From: JANQPX01 sp039197065
GTDB lineage: Bacteria > Pseudomonadota > Alphaproteobacteria > Geminicoccales > Geminicoccaceae
NCBI GenBank assembly: GCA_039197065.1
Contig: JBCCUL010000044.1
Coordinates: 1 to 60,886 of the forward strand
Reading direction: 5' to 3'
DNA length: 60,886 nt
The position numbers and the translations under genes are program-made. Below the pieces are notes generated by a model. The model was not told where the DNA came from. It was given only the letters and a program-made list of their open reading frames with translations, and made no database searches. Shown in pieces: positions 24,588-32,442 of the stretch (its first letter is position 1; every line of letters starts with the position of its first letter).

Positions 24588-25613
24588 CTACTCCATGACG
24601 CCCTTGCGGCCCATGAGGCCGCGGGGGCGGACGAGAAGGACGACGACGGCGATCAGGTAGATGATGATCTGATCGATGCCGGGGAGGATGCTCTTGACCT
24701 CGTTCATGGAGGCGAAGCTCTGCAGGATGCCGAGCAGGAAGCCTGCGGCGACAGCGCCGCCCAGCGAGCCCATGCCACCGACCACGACCACCACGAAGCT
24801 CAGGACCAGAAAGTCCATGCCCATATGGTAGTCGGGGCTGAGGATCGGCGTATACATCACGCCTGCGAGGCCCGCGACCACGGCGGCGAGGCCGAAGACG
24901 ATGGTGAAGCGTCGGTCGATGTCGATGCCAAGCAGGCCGACGGTTTCTCGATCCGCCATGCCGGCGCGCACCACCATGCCGAAGGTTGTAAACTGGAGGA
25001 AGGCGAAGACGGCGCCGATGACCATCAGTGAGAACAGGAAGTAGATGAGACGCCATGCCGGATAGACGACATTGCCGGCGTTCAGGCCGATGGCGGCGCC
25101 GAAATCGACCATGCCCTTGGCCACGTCGGGGGCCGGCTGGGGGATGGGGTTCGCGCCGAAGGCACCCTTGACGATTTCCTGCAGCACGATCGCCAGGCCG
25201 AAGGTCACCAGGATCTGTTCGGCGTGGGGCCGCTTGTAGAAGAAGCGGATCAGGCCGCGCTCCATGGCGATGCCGATCAGGAGCATGACGGGAATAGCGA
25301 CGAGAATGGAGACCGGTACGGAGAAATCGACCAGGGTAGCCCCAAAGTCGCCGAACCAGGCTTCGACATAGGGTTCCCTGATTTCGCTGGGCGAACCCCA
25401 AGCAGTCAGGTTCTCCTCATCCAGCGTGATTTTTTCGAGGGTCAGCAGAGACTTGATGGTGACGGCGCAAAATGCACCCAGCATGAAGAGCGCGCCATGG
25501 GCAAAATTGACGACGCCCAGCGTGCCGAAAATGATCGTGAGCCCAAGGGCGATCAGTGCGTAAGCGCCCCCCTTGTCCAGACCGTTCAAGATCTGCAGCA
25601 GAATTGCATCCAT
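24588..25613 (-). CDS. Branched-chain amino acid/urea-type ABC permease (LivH-like)
   Basis: 341 aa inner-membrane permease: LNGLDKGGAYALIALGLTII at the N-terminus, then VVNFAHGALFMLGAF, and the late GGMGSLGGAVAAGFLLG loop. A hydrophilic insertion of about 45 residues between the second and third membrane segments (EEN...YVEAWFGDF) is longer than in LivH and more like the short-chain amide/urea importers. It follows the binding-protein gene after an 81-base gap containing a strong stem-loop. Confidence 0.86.
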   Translation of the reverse strand: MDAILLQILNGLDKGGAYALIALGLTIIFGTLGVVNFAHGALFMLGAFCAVTIKSLLTLEKITLDEENLTAWGSPSEIREPYVEAWFGDFGATLVDFSVPVSILVAIPVMLLIGIAMERGLIRFFYKRPHAEQILVTFGLAIVLQEIVKGAFGANPIPQPAPDVAKGMVDFGAAIGLNAGNVVYPAWRLIYFLFSLMVIGAVFAFLQFTTFGMVVRAGMADRETVGLLGIDIDRRFTIVFGLAAVVAGLAGVMYTPILSPDYHMGMDFLVLSFVVVVVGGMGSLGGAVAAGFLLGILQSFASMNEVKSILPGIDQIIIYLIAVVVLLVRPRGLMGRKGVME

Positions 25614-25637
25614 CGGACCGCCCCCGTCGCGAAGTGT

Positions 25638-25676
25638 CGGTCACCCCCGGGACGTGGTGAGCCCCGGGGGTGACCG
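25638..25676 (-). other. Intercistronic stem-loop after the binding-protein gene
   Basis: CGGTCACCCCCGGG (25638-25651) pairs over 14 bases with CCCGGGGGTGACCG (25663-25676), loop 11. It sits between the binding-protein gene and the first permease gene, as in the frc operon, and probably lowers expression of the membrane components relative to the binding protein. Confidence 0.6.
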
Positions 25677-25694
25677 TTTATTGCGGATCGCCGA

Positions 25695-27029
25695 TCAGGC
25701 GCCGTCGTTGAAGGGCCCGAGCTCGCCACCGAGCAGATCGGCGGGGTATTCGACCTGCGCACGCGGCGTGACCTCGACCACCTCGAGGACGTCGAACTTC
25801 GAGTCCGGGTTCTCCTTGCCCTTCACGACCAGCACATCCTTGAAGCACTGGTGATCCTCGGCGCGGTATTCGGTCGGTCCGTTGCCGAGACCGTCGAAGG
25901 TGAAGCCTTCAAGCGCTGCACCGACCTCGGACGGACGGAAGCTGCCGGCACGCTGGCAGGCATCGGCGTAGAGGAGGGCTTGGCAATAGCAGGTATGCGC
26001 AGCCTGGCTCGGCGGGAAGCCGTATTTCTGACCGAACGACTTGACGAAGGCCTTAGAGCCCTCGTCCTGCAGCGACCAGTGCCAGTTGGTCGAACCGAAG
26101 ATGCCCTTAACGTTCTCGCCCGCACCCTGAGCCATGAGGCGGCTATAGAGCGGCACGACCACGGCGAAGTCCTTGCCGTTGGCCTGCTTGTCGCGCAGAC
26201 CGAACTGCACCGCCTGGGTCAGCGAGTTGACCATGTCGCGGCCATAGTGGTTCAGCACGAGCACGTCGGCGTCGGAGTTGAGCACCGGCGTGATATATTG
26301 TGAGAAGTCGCCGGCACCCAGCGGCGTGCGCACGGCCGCCGTGGTCGCCCAGCCCAGCTCCTCGGTGTATTTCTTGATCGAGCCTTCCTGCGACCAGCCC
26401 CAATTATAGTCGGCGGTCAGGTGGTAGGCGACGCGATCCTCACCGAACGCATTCTTGAGCACCGGGGCAAGTGCCGCGCCGGACATTTCGGTGTTAAAGA
26501 AATGCCTGAAGCCGTTGGCGCGCTTGTCCTTGCCGGTGGTGTCGTTGGAGTGGGTCAGGCCGGCCATGAAGATGACGCCCATTTCCTGGCAAAGACCCTG
26601 CACGGCGACCGCGACACCGGAGGACGAACCGCCGGTGATCATGACGGCGCCGTCTTTTTCGATCATGCGCTTGGCGCTGGCGCGGGCGGCATCGGACTTG
26701 GTCTGGGTATCGCCGGTGACGAAGGTGACCTTCTTGCCGTTGATGCCGTCGCCCTTCAGCTCCTTGGAGGAGAAGGTGTTGAGCATGCCGCCGTCACCTT
26801 CGCCGTTCAGATGCTCGACGGCCAGTTCGTAGGCGCGCAGCTCGTCCGCACCTTCCTCGGCATAGGCGCCGGTCTGCGGCACGTTGAAGCCCAGGATGAC
26901 CTCGGCGCCGGTCGGCTCGTTGGTATAGGCCCAGGATTTCTTGGTGAAGATCATCGGTGCGGCGAGCGCCGTACCGGCCAGCGCCGTGCCCTTCAAAGCG
27001 CTGCGGCGTGTGATGTTGAATTTGCTCAT
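25695..27029 (-). CDS. Tat-exported ABC substrate-binding protein (amide/urea/branched-chain type)
   Basis: 444 aa. The N-terminus is a twin-arginine signal (NITRRSALKGTALAGTALAA). The mature part is a type I periplasmic binding protein: VILGFNVPQTGAYAEEGADEL, then MITGGSSSGVAVAVQGLCQE and GFRHFFNTEMSG. It is longer than LivJ and resembles the short-chain amide/urea binding proteins. ATG 27029 has AGGGA nine bases upstream. It heads the five-gene importer operon, divergent from the acyl-type regulator at 27288. No amidase or urease gene lies nearby, so the ligand is open. Confidence 0.85.
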   Translation of the reverse strand: MSKFNITRRSALKGTALAGTALAAPMIFTKKSWAYTNEPTGAEVILGFNVPQTGAYAEEGADELRAYELAVEHLNGEGDGGMLNTFSSKELKGDGINGKKVTFVTGDTQTKSDAARASAKRMIEKDGAVMITGGSSSGVAVAVQGLCQEMGVIFMAGLTHSNDTTGKDKRANGFRHFFNTEMSGAALAPVLKNAFGEDRVAYHLTADYNWGWSQEGSIKKYTEELGWATTAAVRTPLGAGDFSQYITPVLNSDADVLVLNHYGRDMVNSLTQAVQFGLRDKQANGKDFAVVVPLYSRLMAQGAGENVKGIFGSTNWHWSLQDEGSKAFVKSFGQKYGFPPSQAAHTCYCQALLYADACQRAGSFRPSEVGAALEGFTFDGLGNGPTEYRAEDHQCFKDVLVVKGKENPDSKFDVLEVVEVTPRAQVEYPADLLGGELGPFNDGA

Positions 27030-27180
27030 TATGTCATCCCTTTCCAGATGTCGTCCCTGTTGAGCATGTTCTCTGATTCCGAGCTCGAAGACGGCACGGA
27101 TAGCGCCGAGCACCTCAAGCTCAGGACGATTTCGCCCTGCCGTGACGGTGCAGCCTTTGTGTGAAGAGGTCAATAACTAA

Positions 27181-27246
27181 TTGACATTATTGAAAATTTC
27201 TGTCAAAAAATTCAACCGTTCGAGAGAATAATTGTCAATCATTGAC
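27181..27246. promoter_or_regulatory. Palindromic sites in the divergent importer/regulator promoter
   Basis: An AT-rich patch between the importer operon and the regulator gene carries an inverted repeat TTGACA...TGTCAA (27181-27206) and a perfect 13-base palindrome GTCAATCATTGAC (27234-27246). Repeated GTCAA half-sites between divergent genes suggest binding by the product of the regulator gene at 27288. Confidence 0.45.
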
Positions 27247-27287
27247 TCATCTCGCTTCAACCCACGGCGTCCTAAGGAGGAATCCCC

Positions 27288-28682
27288 TTGCCGGACAGGA
27301 TCGTCGGAACCCGCATACGGCAGCGCAGACGCGAGATCGGCATGACCCAGGCGGATCTCGCCAAGGCGATCGGCGTCTCGGCGTCCTACCTGAACCTCAT
27401 CGAATGGAACAAACGACGGGTCGCAGGCGCCAGATTGCATGACATCGCGGGTGCGCTCGACGTGCCGCGGGAGGATCTGGAAGGGTCGGCGGAAGTGCGC
27501 CTTTTCGAACTCCTGACGGAAATCGCTCACCTGCCTTCGCTGGGCGCGCTCGGGATCGAAACCGATCGGACCAGCGAGCTGATCGCCCGTTTCCCGGGCT
27601 GGGCGAAGGGCTTGGCGGCCCTTGTGCGCGCCGAGAGGGAGGCCGTGGCGCGGGCGCAGACCATCAGCGACCGTCTGTCGAACGATCCGTTTCTGGGCGA
27701 AACGGTTCACCGGATGCTGACCCGCATCGCGTCGATACGCTCGGCCGCCGACATCCTGAGCGACTATCCGGAGCTGCCGGCTGATCGACGTGATCGCTTC
27801 GATCGCATGATCCATGATGAAAGCCTGGCGCTGTCCCAGATCGGTGAGGCGCTGGCGACCTATCTGGACAAGGCCGACGACGCGGATCGGATCCTGACGC
27901 CGCTCGACGAGGTGGAGGCCCTCTTCGAGGCCCGTGACAACCATTTCGGCGAGATCGAGACGGCGGCCGGCGCGCTGACCCTATTGCTTACGGACCACCG
28001 GCCGGTCTCACGCCGCCTGAAGGCCGGCGAACTGGTAGCGGAACGGCTGGGCGACCTGATCCAGGGCGTCGTCGCTGATCAACCCCAGATAAGAACGGAG
28101 GCGGCGCGCCGCCGCGCCTTTCAGTCGCTGTCGGCCTATGCGGTCGGCGCCATGCTCATGCCGATCGAGGCTTTCGCGGAACGCACCGCAGCGCTTCGCT
28201 ATGACATCGAGACCCTGGCGCAGTCGTTCTCGGTCGAGGTGGAGGCGGTATGCCTTCGACTGACCGCCCTGCCGCGCGCTGAGGATGTGCCGCGCTTCGG
28301 CTATTTTCGCGCCAATGCGGCTGGTACCATCATCGAGATGCTCGGGTTGGAGGGGCTGGCCCTTCCGCGCTATGCGGCTGCCTGTCCCCTTTGGGTCCTC
28401 TATCGCGCCCAGCAATCGCCCGAAGCCGCGATCCGGCAGCGCACGCTGTTTCCTTCAGGCGCGCGCTTCGTGTTCGTTGCAAGGGCGAGACATCAGGGTA
28501 CGACGGGCTTCGGCAAGCCCCGTCACTACATCACCGACATGATTGCCATGAAGGAGGACGAGGCGCGGCACACGGTCTACGCGCCGGACGCGTCCGTGCC
28601 GGTGGAGGAGGTGGGTCCGGCCTGCCGTCTCTGTCCGCGTCAATCCTGCCTGCACCGGGTCGAAGACCCCTTGTCGGCTTGA
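27288..28682 (+). CDS. XRE-family short-chain acyl-type transcriptional regulator (RamB/PrpR-like)
   Basis: 464 aa. An N-terminal helix-turn-helix (GMTQADLAKAIGVSASYLNLIEWNKR) is followed by a region resembling a HisKA helix pair (LGETVHRMLTRIASIRSAAD), and a C-terminal DUF2083-like sensor with Cys cluster PACRLCPRQSCLHR. Relatives sense short-chain acyl-CoAs and control acetate, propionate or glyoxylate metabolism. The start is TTG 27288 with a consensus AAGGAGG seven bases upstream. It is divergent from the importer operon and probably controls it and itself. Confidence 0.85.
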   Translation: MPDRIVGTRIRQRRREIGMTQADLAKAIGVSASYLNLIEWNKRRVAGARLHDIAGALDVPREDLEGSAEVRLFELLTEIAHLPSLGALGIETDRTSELIARFPGWAKGLAALVRAEREAVARAQTISDRLSNDPFLGETVHRMLTRIASIRSAADILSDYPELPADRRDRFDRMIHDESLALSQIGEALATYLDKADDADRILTPLDEVEALFEARDNHFGEIETAAGALTLLLTDHRPVSRRLKAGELVAERLGDLIQGVVADQPQIRTEAARRRAFQSLSAYAVGAMLMPIEAFAERTAALRYDIETLAQSFSVEVEAVCLRLTALPRAEDVPRFGYFRANAAGTIIEMLGLEGLALPRYAAACPLWVLYRAQQSPEAAIRQRTLFPSGARFVFVARARHQGTTGFGKPRHYITDMIAMKEDEARHTVYAPDASVPVEEVGPACRLCPRQSCLHRVEDPLSA

Positions 28683-28898
28683 GGCTCATCTCGAAAAATG
28701 ATCGAATGATACCAATAAGTTACGGTCGGTATCAGAAAGGCAGGGGCGCGGCGGACGACGCCCTGCATCCTGCGATGACTTTTCGAAAGCACGCCATAAG
28801 CGTAGGAAGATTGCGACAGCGTTCCATCTGAGGTCTAATGGGCGCAACAAAACAAAAAAAATGGGAAGGCTAACGTTGAGGACAGGAATCATTATGCC

Positions 28899-29279
28899 AT
28901 GACCAAACGCGTGCTTCTCGCCGAAGACGAGCCCAATATTGTCGAGTCGCTGACATTTCTTCTGGACCGGGCCGGGTTTGCGGTGAGTGTGGAAACCGAT
29001 GGTCGAAACGCGCTCGATTCAGCGCTTCAGAATCGACCGGATGTCCTCATTCTCGATGTCATGCTGCCCGAGCTCGACGGCTATGAGGTGCTGCGCCAGC
29101 TTCGATCGGATCGGCGCACCGGCGAGCTTCCGGTCGTCATGCTGACCGCCAAAGGCCAGCGCGAGGATCGCGAGACCGCGCTCGAATGCGGTGCCGATCT
29201 CTTCATCACGAAGCCCTTTGCCAATTCCGACATCATCGCAGCGGTCAAGCAGCTCACCGGCGACACCCCCGATGCCTAG
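28899..29279 (+). CDS. Single-domain response regulator (CheY-like)
   Basis: 126 aa receiver only: acidic pair Glu9/Asp10, phospho-acceptor Asp53 (LILDVMLPELDG), Thr in MLTAKG and Lys in ITKPF. No output domain. It precedes the small membrane protein and the SSF-histidine kinase and is the probable phosphorylation partner of that kinase. The 108-base gap to the next gene is almost entirely filled by composite repeat copy C. Confidence 0.9.
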   Translation: MTKRVLLAEDEPNIVESLTFLLDRAGFAVSVETDGRNALDSALQNRPDVLILDVMLPELDGYEVLRQLRSDRRTGELPVVMLTAKGQREDRETALECGADLFITKPFANSDIIAAVKQLTGDTPDA

Positions 29280-29280
29280 C

Positions 29281-29388
29281 GGTCCGACCACATCATCCGA
29301 TGTCAGCCAATACCTTCCAAAGCCTGGCCGCATACCAGCGACCCTTGGCGCAGACGGGCGAAACGCAATGACGTGGTCACACCACTGA
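29281..29388 (+). repeat. Composite repeat, copy C, with inverted end
   Basis: The block CCAAAGCCTGGCCGCAT lies 39 bases before the dyad GTGGTCACACCAC, which ends two bases before the start codon at 29388. At the left end, GGTCCGACCACATCATC (29281-29297) is the same right-hand block in inverted orientation (GATGATGTGGTCGGACC on the other strand). Copy C is therefore bounded by inverted ends about 108 bases apart. Confidence 0.6.
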
Positions 29389-29651
29389 TGGATCGCGGCC
29401 AGCTGCAGCTGTTGCGGCGCAAGGTGCGTGATCGATCGATCGTGCTCGTCCTGGTCGGCACCGTGCTTCTTCTGCCGCCGGTGGCCGGCATCTCGCTTAC
29501 CGACGGATCAATCGGCGGCATTCCAGCACCGCTGCTTTACGTGTTCGCCGTCTGGGCGGGGCTGATCGCCGGTGCGGCGGCCCTTGCGCGAACCCTCCTC
29601 GAAACCGAAGACTCCCCGTCATCGACGGAGACGCCCGAACCCGGCAACTGA
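29388..29651 (+). CDS. Small two-helix membrane protein preceding the SSF-kinase
   Basis: 87 aa with two hydrophobic segments (about residues 16-40 and 48-70) and a polar, Glu/Ser/Thr-rich C-terminus. ATG 29388 abuts the dyad of repeat C; a GTG at 29373 lies inside the repeat and is less likely. The stop overlaps the SSF-kinase ATG by one base. Sodium:solute symporters often have such a small partner encoded just upstream (as YjcH for ActP), which suggests an accessory subunit; this is an inference from position and topology. Confidence 0.7.
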   Translation: MDRGQLQLLRRKVRDRSIVLVLVGTVLLLPPVAGISLTDGSIGGIPAPLLYVFAVWAGLIAGAAALARTLLETEDSPSSTETPEPGN

Positions 29652-32314
29652 TGCTTTCGGCCAATATTCTTCTTACGGCATGTTTCGGCTATGTGGCGCT
29701 GCTGTTCGCCGTCGCCTTCATCGTCGACCGGCGCACCCGCCGGGCCCCGATCAAGCTGCTTCACTCGCCCGTCGTCTACACCCTGTCGATCTCGGTCTAT
29801 TGCACGTCATGGACGTTTTACGGCGCCGTCGGCTCGGCGGCGCGCAACGGCCTCGAATTCATCACCATCTATCTCGGGCCGACTCTGGTCTTCGTCGGCT
29901 GGTGGTGGCTGCTCAGAAAGCTGGTGCGCATCGGCCGCGCGCATCGCATCACCTCGATCGCCGATCTGATCTCGTCGCGCTACGGTAAGAGCACCAGCCT
30001 CGCCGTGCTGGTGACCATCATCGCCGTGATCGCGACGACGCCCTATATCGCGCTTCAGCTTCAGTCGGTGACGCGCAGCTATCAGGTGATCGCGGGTGGG
30101 GCCGACGAGGTGACCACCGCCTTTTGGATCGCCGCCGGCATGGCGCTGTTCACCATCCTGTTCGGCACCCGAAATCTTGATGCCAATGAGCGTCATCACG
30201 GCGTGGTCGCCGCCATCGCGCTCGAGGCGATCGTGAAGCTGGTGGCCCTGCTCGCCGTCGGCATCTTCGCGACCTACGGGATTGCGAATGGTTTCAGCGA
30301 TGTCTTCGCCGATGTTTCGCCTGAGGCGATCCGCGGCGCCGAGGATATTTTCGGACCGCGCTGGGCGGTGCTCACCTTCCTTTCGGCCACCGCCATCATC
30401 TGCCTGCCGAGGCAGTTTCAGGTTACCGTGGTCGAGAATATCGAGGAGCGCCATCTCGCCACCGCATCCTGGCTGTTCCCGCTCTATCTGCTTGGCATGA
30501 CGATCTTCATCATGCCGATCGCACTGGTGGGGCAGCAGGTGATGCCGGCGGGCGCCAATCCCGATCTCTATGTGATGACCCTGCCGCTCATCGAGCAGCG
30601 CCACGACCTGGCGCTTCTGGCCTTTCTGGGCGGCTTCTCCTCGGCCACATCGATGGTCATCGTCGCCGCGATCGCCGTGTCGACCATGGTTTCGAACCAT
30701 ATGGTGATGCCGGCCGCTCTGAAACTGATGGCCGCAAGAAACGCCGTCAGCGGCGATGTGCGCGCCCTTGTTCTGACGTCGCGCCGGATCAGCATCGGCG
30801 TGGTGCTCGGTCTCGGCTTTCTCTACTTCTACGTCAGCGGCGGATCGGACGCGCTTGCCGCCATCGGCTTAATCGCCTTCGTCGGCGTCGCGCAGTTCCT
30901 GCCGAGCCTGCTGGGCGGCATCTTCTGGCGCGGCGCGACCCGGCTCGGCGCCTTGAGCGGCCTTCTGGTCGGCTTTGCATTCTGGGCCTACACCCTCTTT
31001 TTGCCAAGTTTCGGCGGCGAACTGATCCTGAGCACGGCGACGTTGATCCAGGGGCCCTGGGGCGTTGAGATTCTCCGGCCGGAAGCCCTGTTCGGTCTTC
31101 GGGATCTGGACCCGCTGGTGCATGCCGTGGTGTGGAGCATCGGCGCGAATGCGCTGGTCTTCATCGTGGTGTCCAGCTTTACACAGTCCGGCGAACTGGA
31201 GCGTTTGCAGGCGGCGCTGTTCGTCGACGTCTTCCGCTCGACCGGCGGCGCGCCCTCCGGCTTTTCCGCCGGCACGGCGACATCGGAGGACCTCTTCGTC
31301 CTGGCGCAGCGCATTCTCGGCGCACTGCCGGCAAGGCGGCTGTTCGACGAGATGGCGCGAGCGCAGGGCACGGCCGGACTGCCGCATGCAACCGATGCCG
31401 TCATCGCGCGCCTCGAGCGCGAGCTTGCCGGATCGATCGGCGCCGTCTCCGCCCATGCCATGGTCACGCGTATCGCCGGGCGCCAGACCGTGGGGATCAC
31501 CGAGCTGATCAATATCGCCGATGAAACCCAGGAGCTCATCCAGACGTCGAGGCAGCTCGCCCAGAAGTCGGACGAGCTTGAGCGTGCGGCCTGGCAGCTG
31601 CGCACCGCCAATGAACGACTTCGCGCGCTCGACGCGCAAAAGGACGCGTTTTTGAGCCAGGTCAGTCACGAACTCAGAACGCCGATGACCTCGATCCGAT
31701 CCTTCTCCGAAATCCTCGTCGACGATCACGAACTTGCACCCGACGAGCGGACGCGGTTCGTCTCGATCATCCATAATGAGAGCATCAGGCTGACGCGGCT
31801 GCTCGACGAACTTCTGGACATCAATCGGCTGGAGTCGGGCACGACCGAGCTCGATGTCGAGCCGATCGACGTCGACGGGGCGATCAAGGCGGCGCTGGAC
31901 ACCATTGCCGGCATGGCGCGTAGCGCAGGCGTCGCCGTGCGCACGACGCCCGGTTCGGACGGGCTCGCCGTCTCCGCCAATGACGACCGGCTTCGGCAGG
32001 TCCTGATCAACATCCTGTCGAACGCGATCAAATATAACGACGCCGAAAGCCCCGAGATCGAGGTCCGCACGCAGCTTGGCGATGGCAAGGTTCATGTCGA
32101 CGTGATCGACAATGGCGGCGGCGTCAGCCGGGAAGACGCCGCCATGGTCTTCGAGAAATTTGCCCGCGGCAGCCGCTCGAGCCGCAGTCAGGGCGCCGGC
32201 CTGGGCCTGCCGATCAGCCGCGCGATCATGCGCGCCATGCGCGGTGATCTGACCGTCGAATTTGCCGGGAACAACAGCAGCTATTTTCGCCTGAGCCTGC
32301 CGAAGTCTGCTTGA
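29651..32314 (+). CDS. Sodium:solute symporter-type sensor histidine kinase
   Basis: 887 aa. About the first 490 residues form a 13-helix sodium:solute symporter module (PutP/ActP-like; for example WTFYGAVGSAARNG and ATSMVIVAAIAVSTMVSNH). A cytoplasmic linker leads to a HisKA domain with His673 (SQVSHELRTPMTSIRSFSEI) and an HATPase with N-box NILSNAIKYND and G-boxes DNGGGVS and GAGLGLP. Such fusions sense, and may transport, small carboxylates or amino acids and signal to the neighbouring receiver protein. Known relatives include CbrA and alphaproteobacterial acetate sensors. The ligand here is not determined. Confidence 0.9.
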   Translation: MLSANILLTACFGYVALLFAVAFIVDRRTRRAPIKLLHSPVVYTLSISVYCTSWTFYGAVGSAARNGLEFITIYLGPTLVFVGWWWLLRKLVRIGRAHRITSIADLISSRYGKSTSLAVLVTIIAVIATTPYIALQLQSVTRSYQVIAGGADEVTTAFWIAAGMALFTILFGTRNLDANERHHGVVAAIALEAIVKLVALLAVGIFATYGIANGFSDVFADVSPEAIRGAEDIFGPRWAVLTFLSATAIICLPRQFQVTVVENIEERHLATASWLFPLYLLGMTIFIMPIALVGQQVMPAGANPDLYVMTLPLIEQRHDLALLAFLGGFSSATSMVIVAAIAVSTMVSNHMVMPAALKLMAARNAVSGDVRALVLTSRRISIGVVLGLGFLYFYVSGGSDALAAIGLIAFVGVAQFLPSLLGGIFWRGATRLGALSGLLVGFAFWAYTLFLPSFGGELILSTATLIQGPWGVEILRPEALFGLRDLDPLVHAVVWSIGANALVFIVVSSFTQSGELERLQAALFVDVFRSTGGAPSGFSAGTATSEDLFVLAQRILGALPARRLFDEMARAQGTAGLPHATDAVIARLERELAGSIGAVSAHAMVTRIAGRQTVGITELINIADETQELIQTSRQLAQKSDELERAAWQLRTANERLRALDAQKDAFLSQVSHELRTPMTSIRSFSEILVDDHELAPDERTRFVSIIHNESIRLTRLLDELLDINRLESGTTELDVEPIDVDGAIKAALDTIAGMARSAGVAVRTTPGSDGLAVSANDDRLRQVLINILSNAIKYNDAESPEIEVRTQLGDGKVHVDVIDNGGGVSREDAAMVFEKFARGSRSSRSQGAGLGLPISRAIMRAMRGDLTVEFAGNNSSYFRLSLPKSA

Positions 32315-32442
32315 GCGCGTATCGCGGCGTAGGGGGGAACGGTTTAGCGCTCCTGCATGGCAAGAACTTCGGAATTCACCGGCGGTTCATCTGTTCTTTT
32401 CTAAAGGCTGCAGGCCAAGGATATATTGGGAGCAAAGACGCC

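Noticed and set aside
23497..25401. A 634-codon open frame on the minus strand across the two permease genes
   Set aside because: It is a shifted frame over the LivM-like and LivH-like genes. Its product is Arg/His-rich with no domains, as expected for a high-GC shadow.
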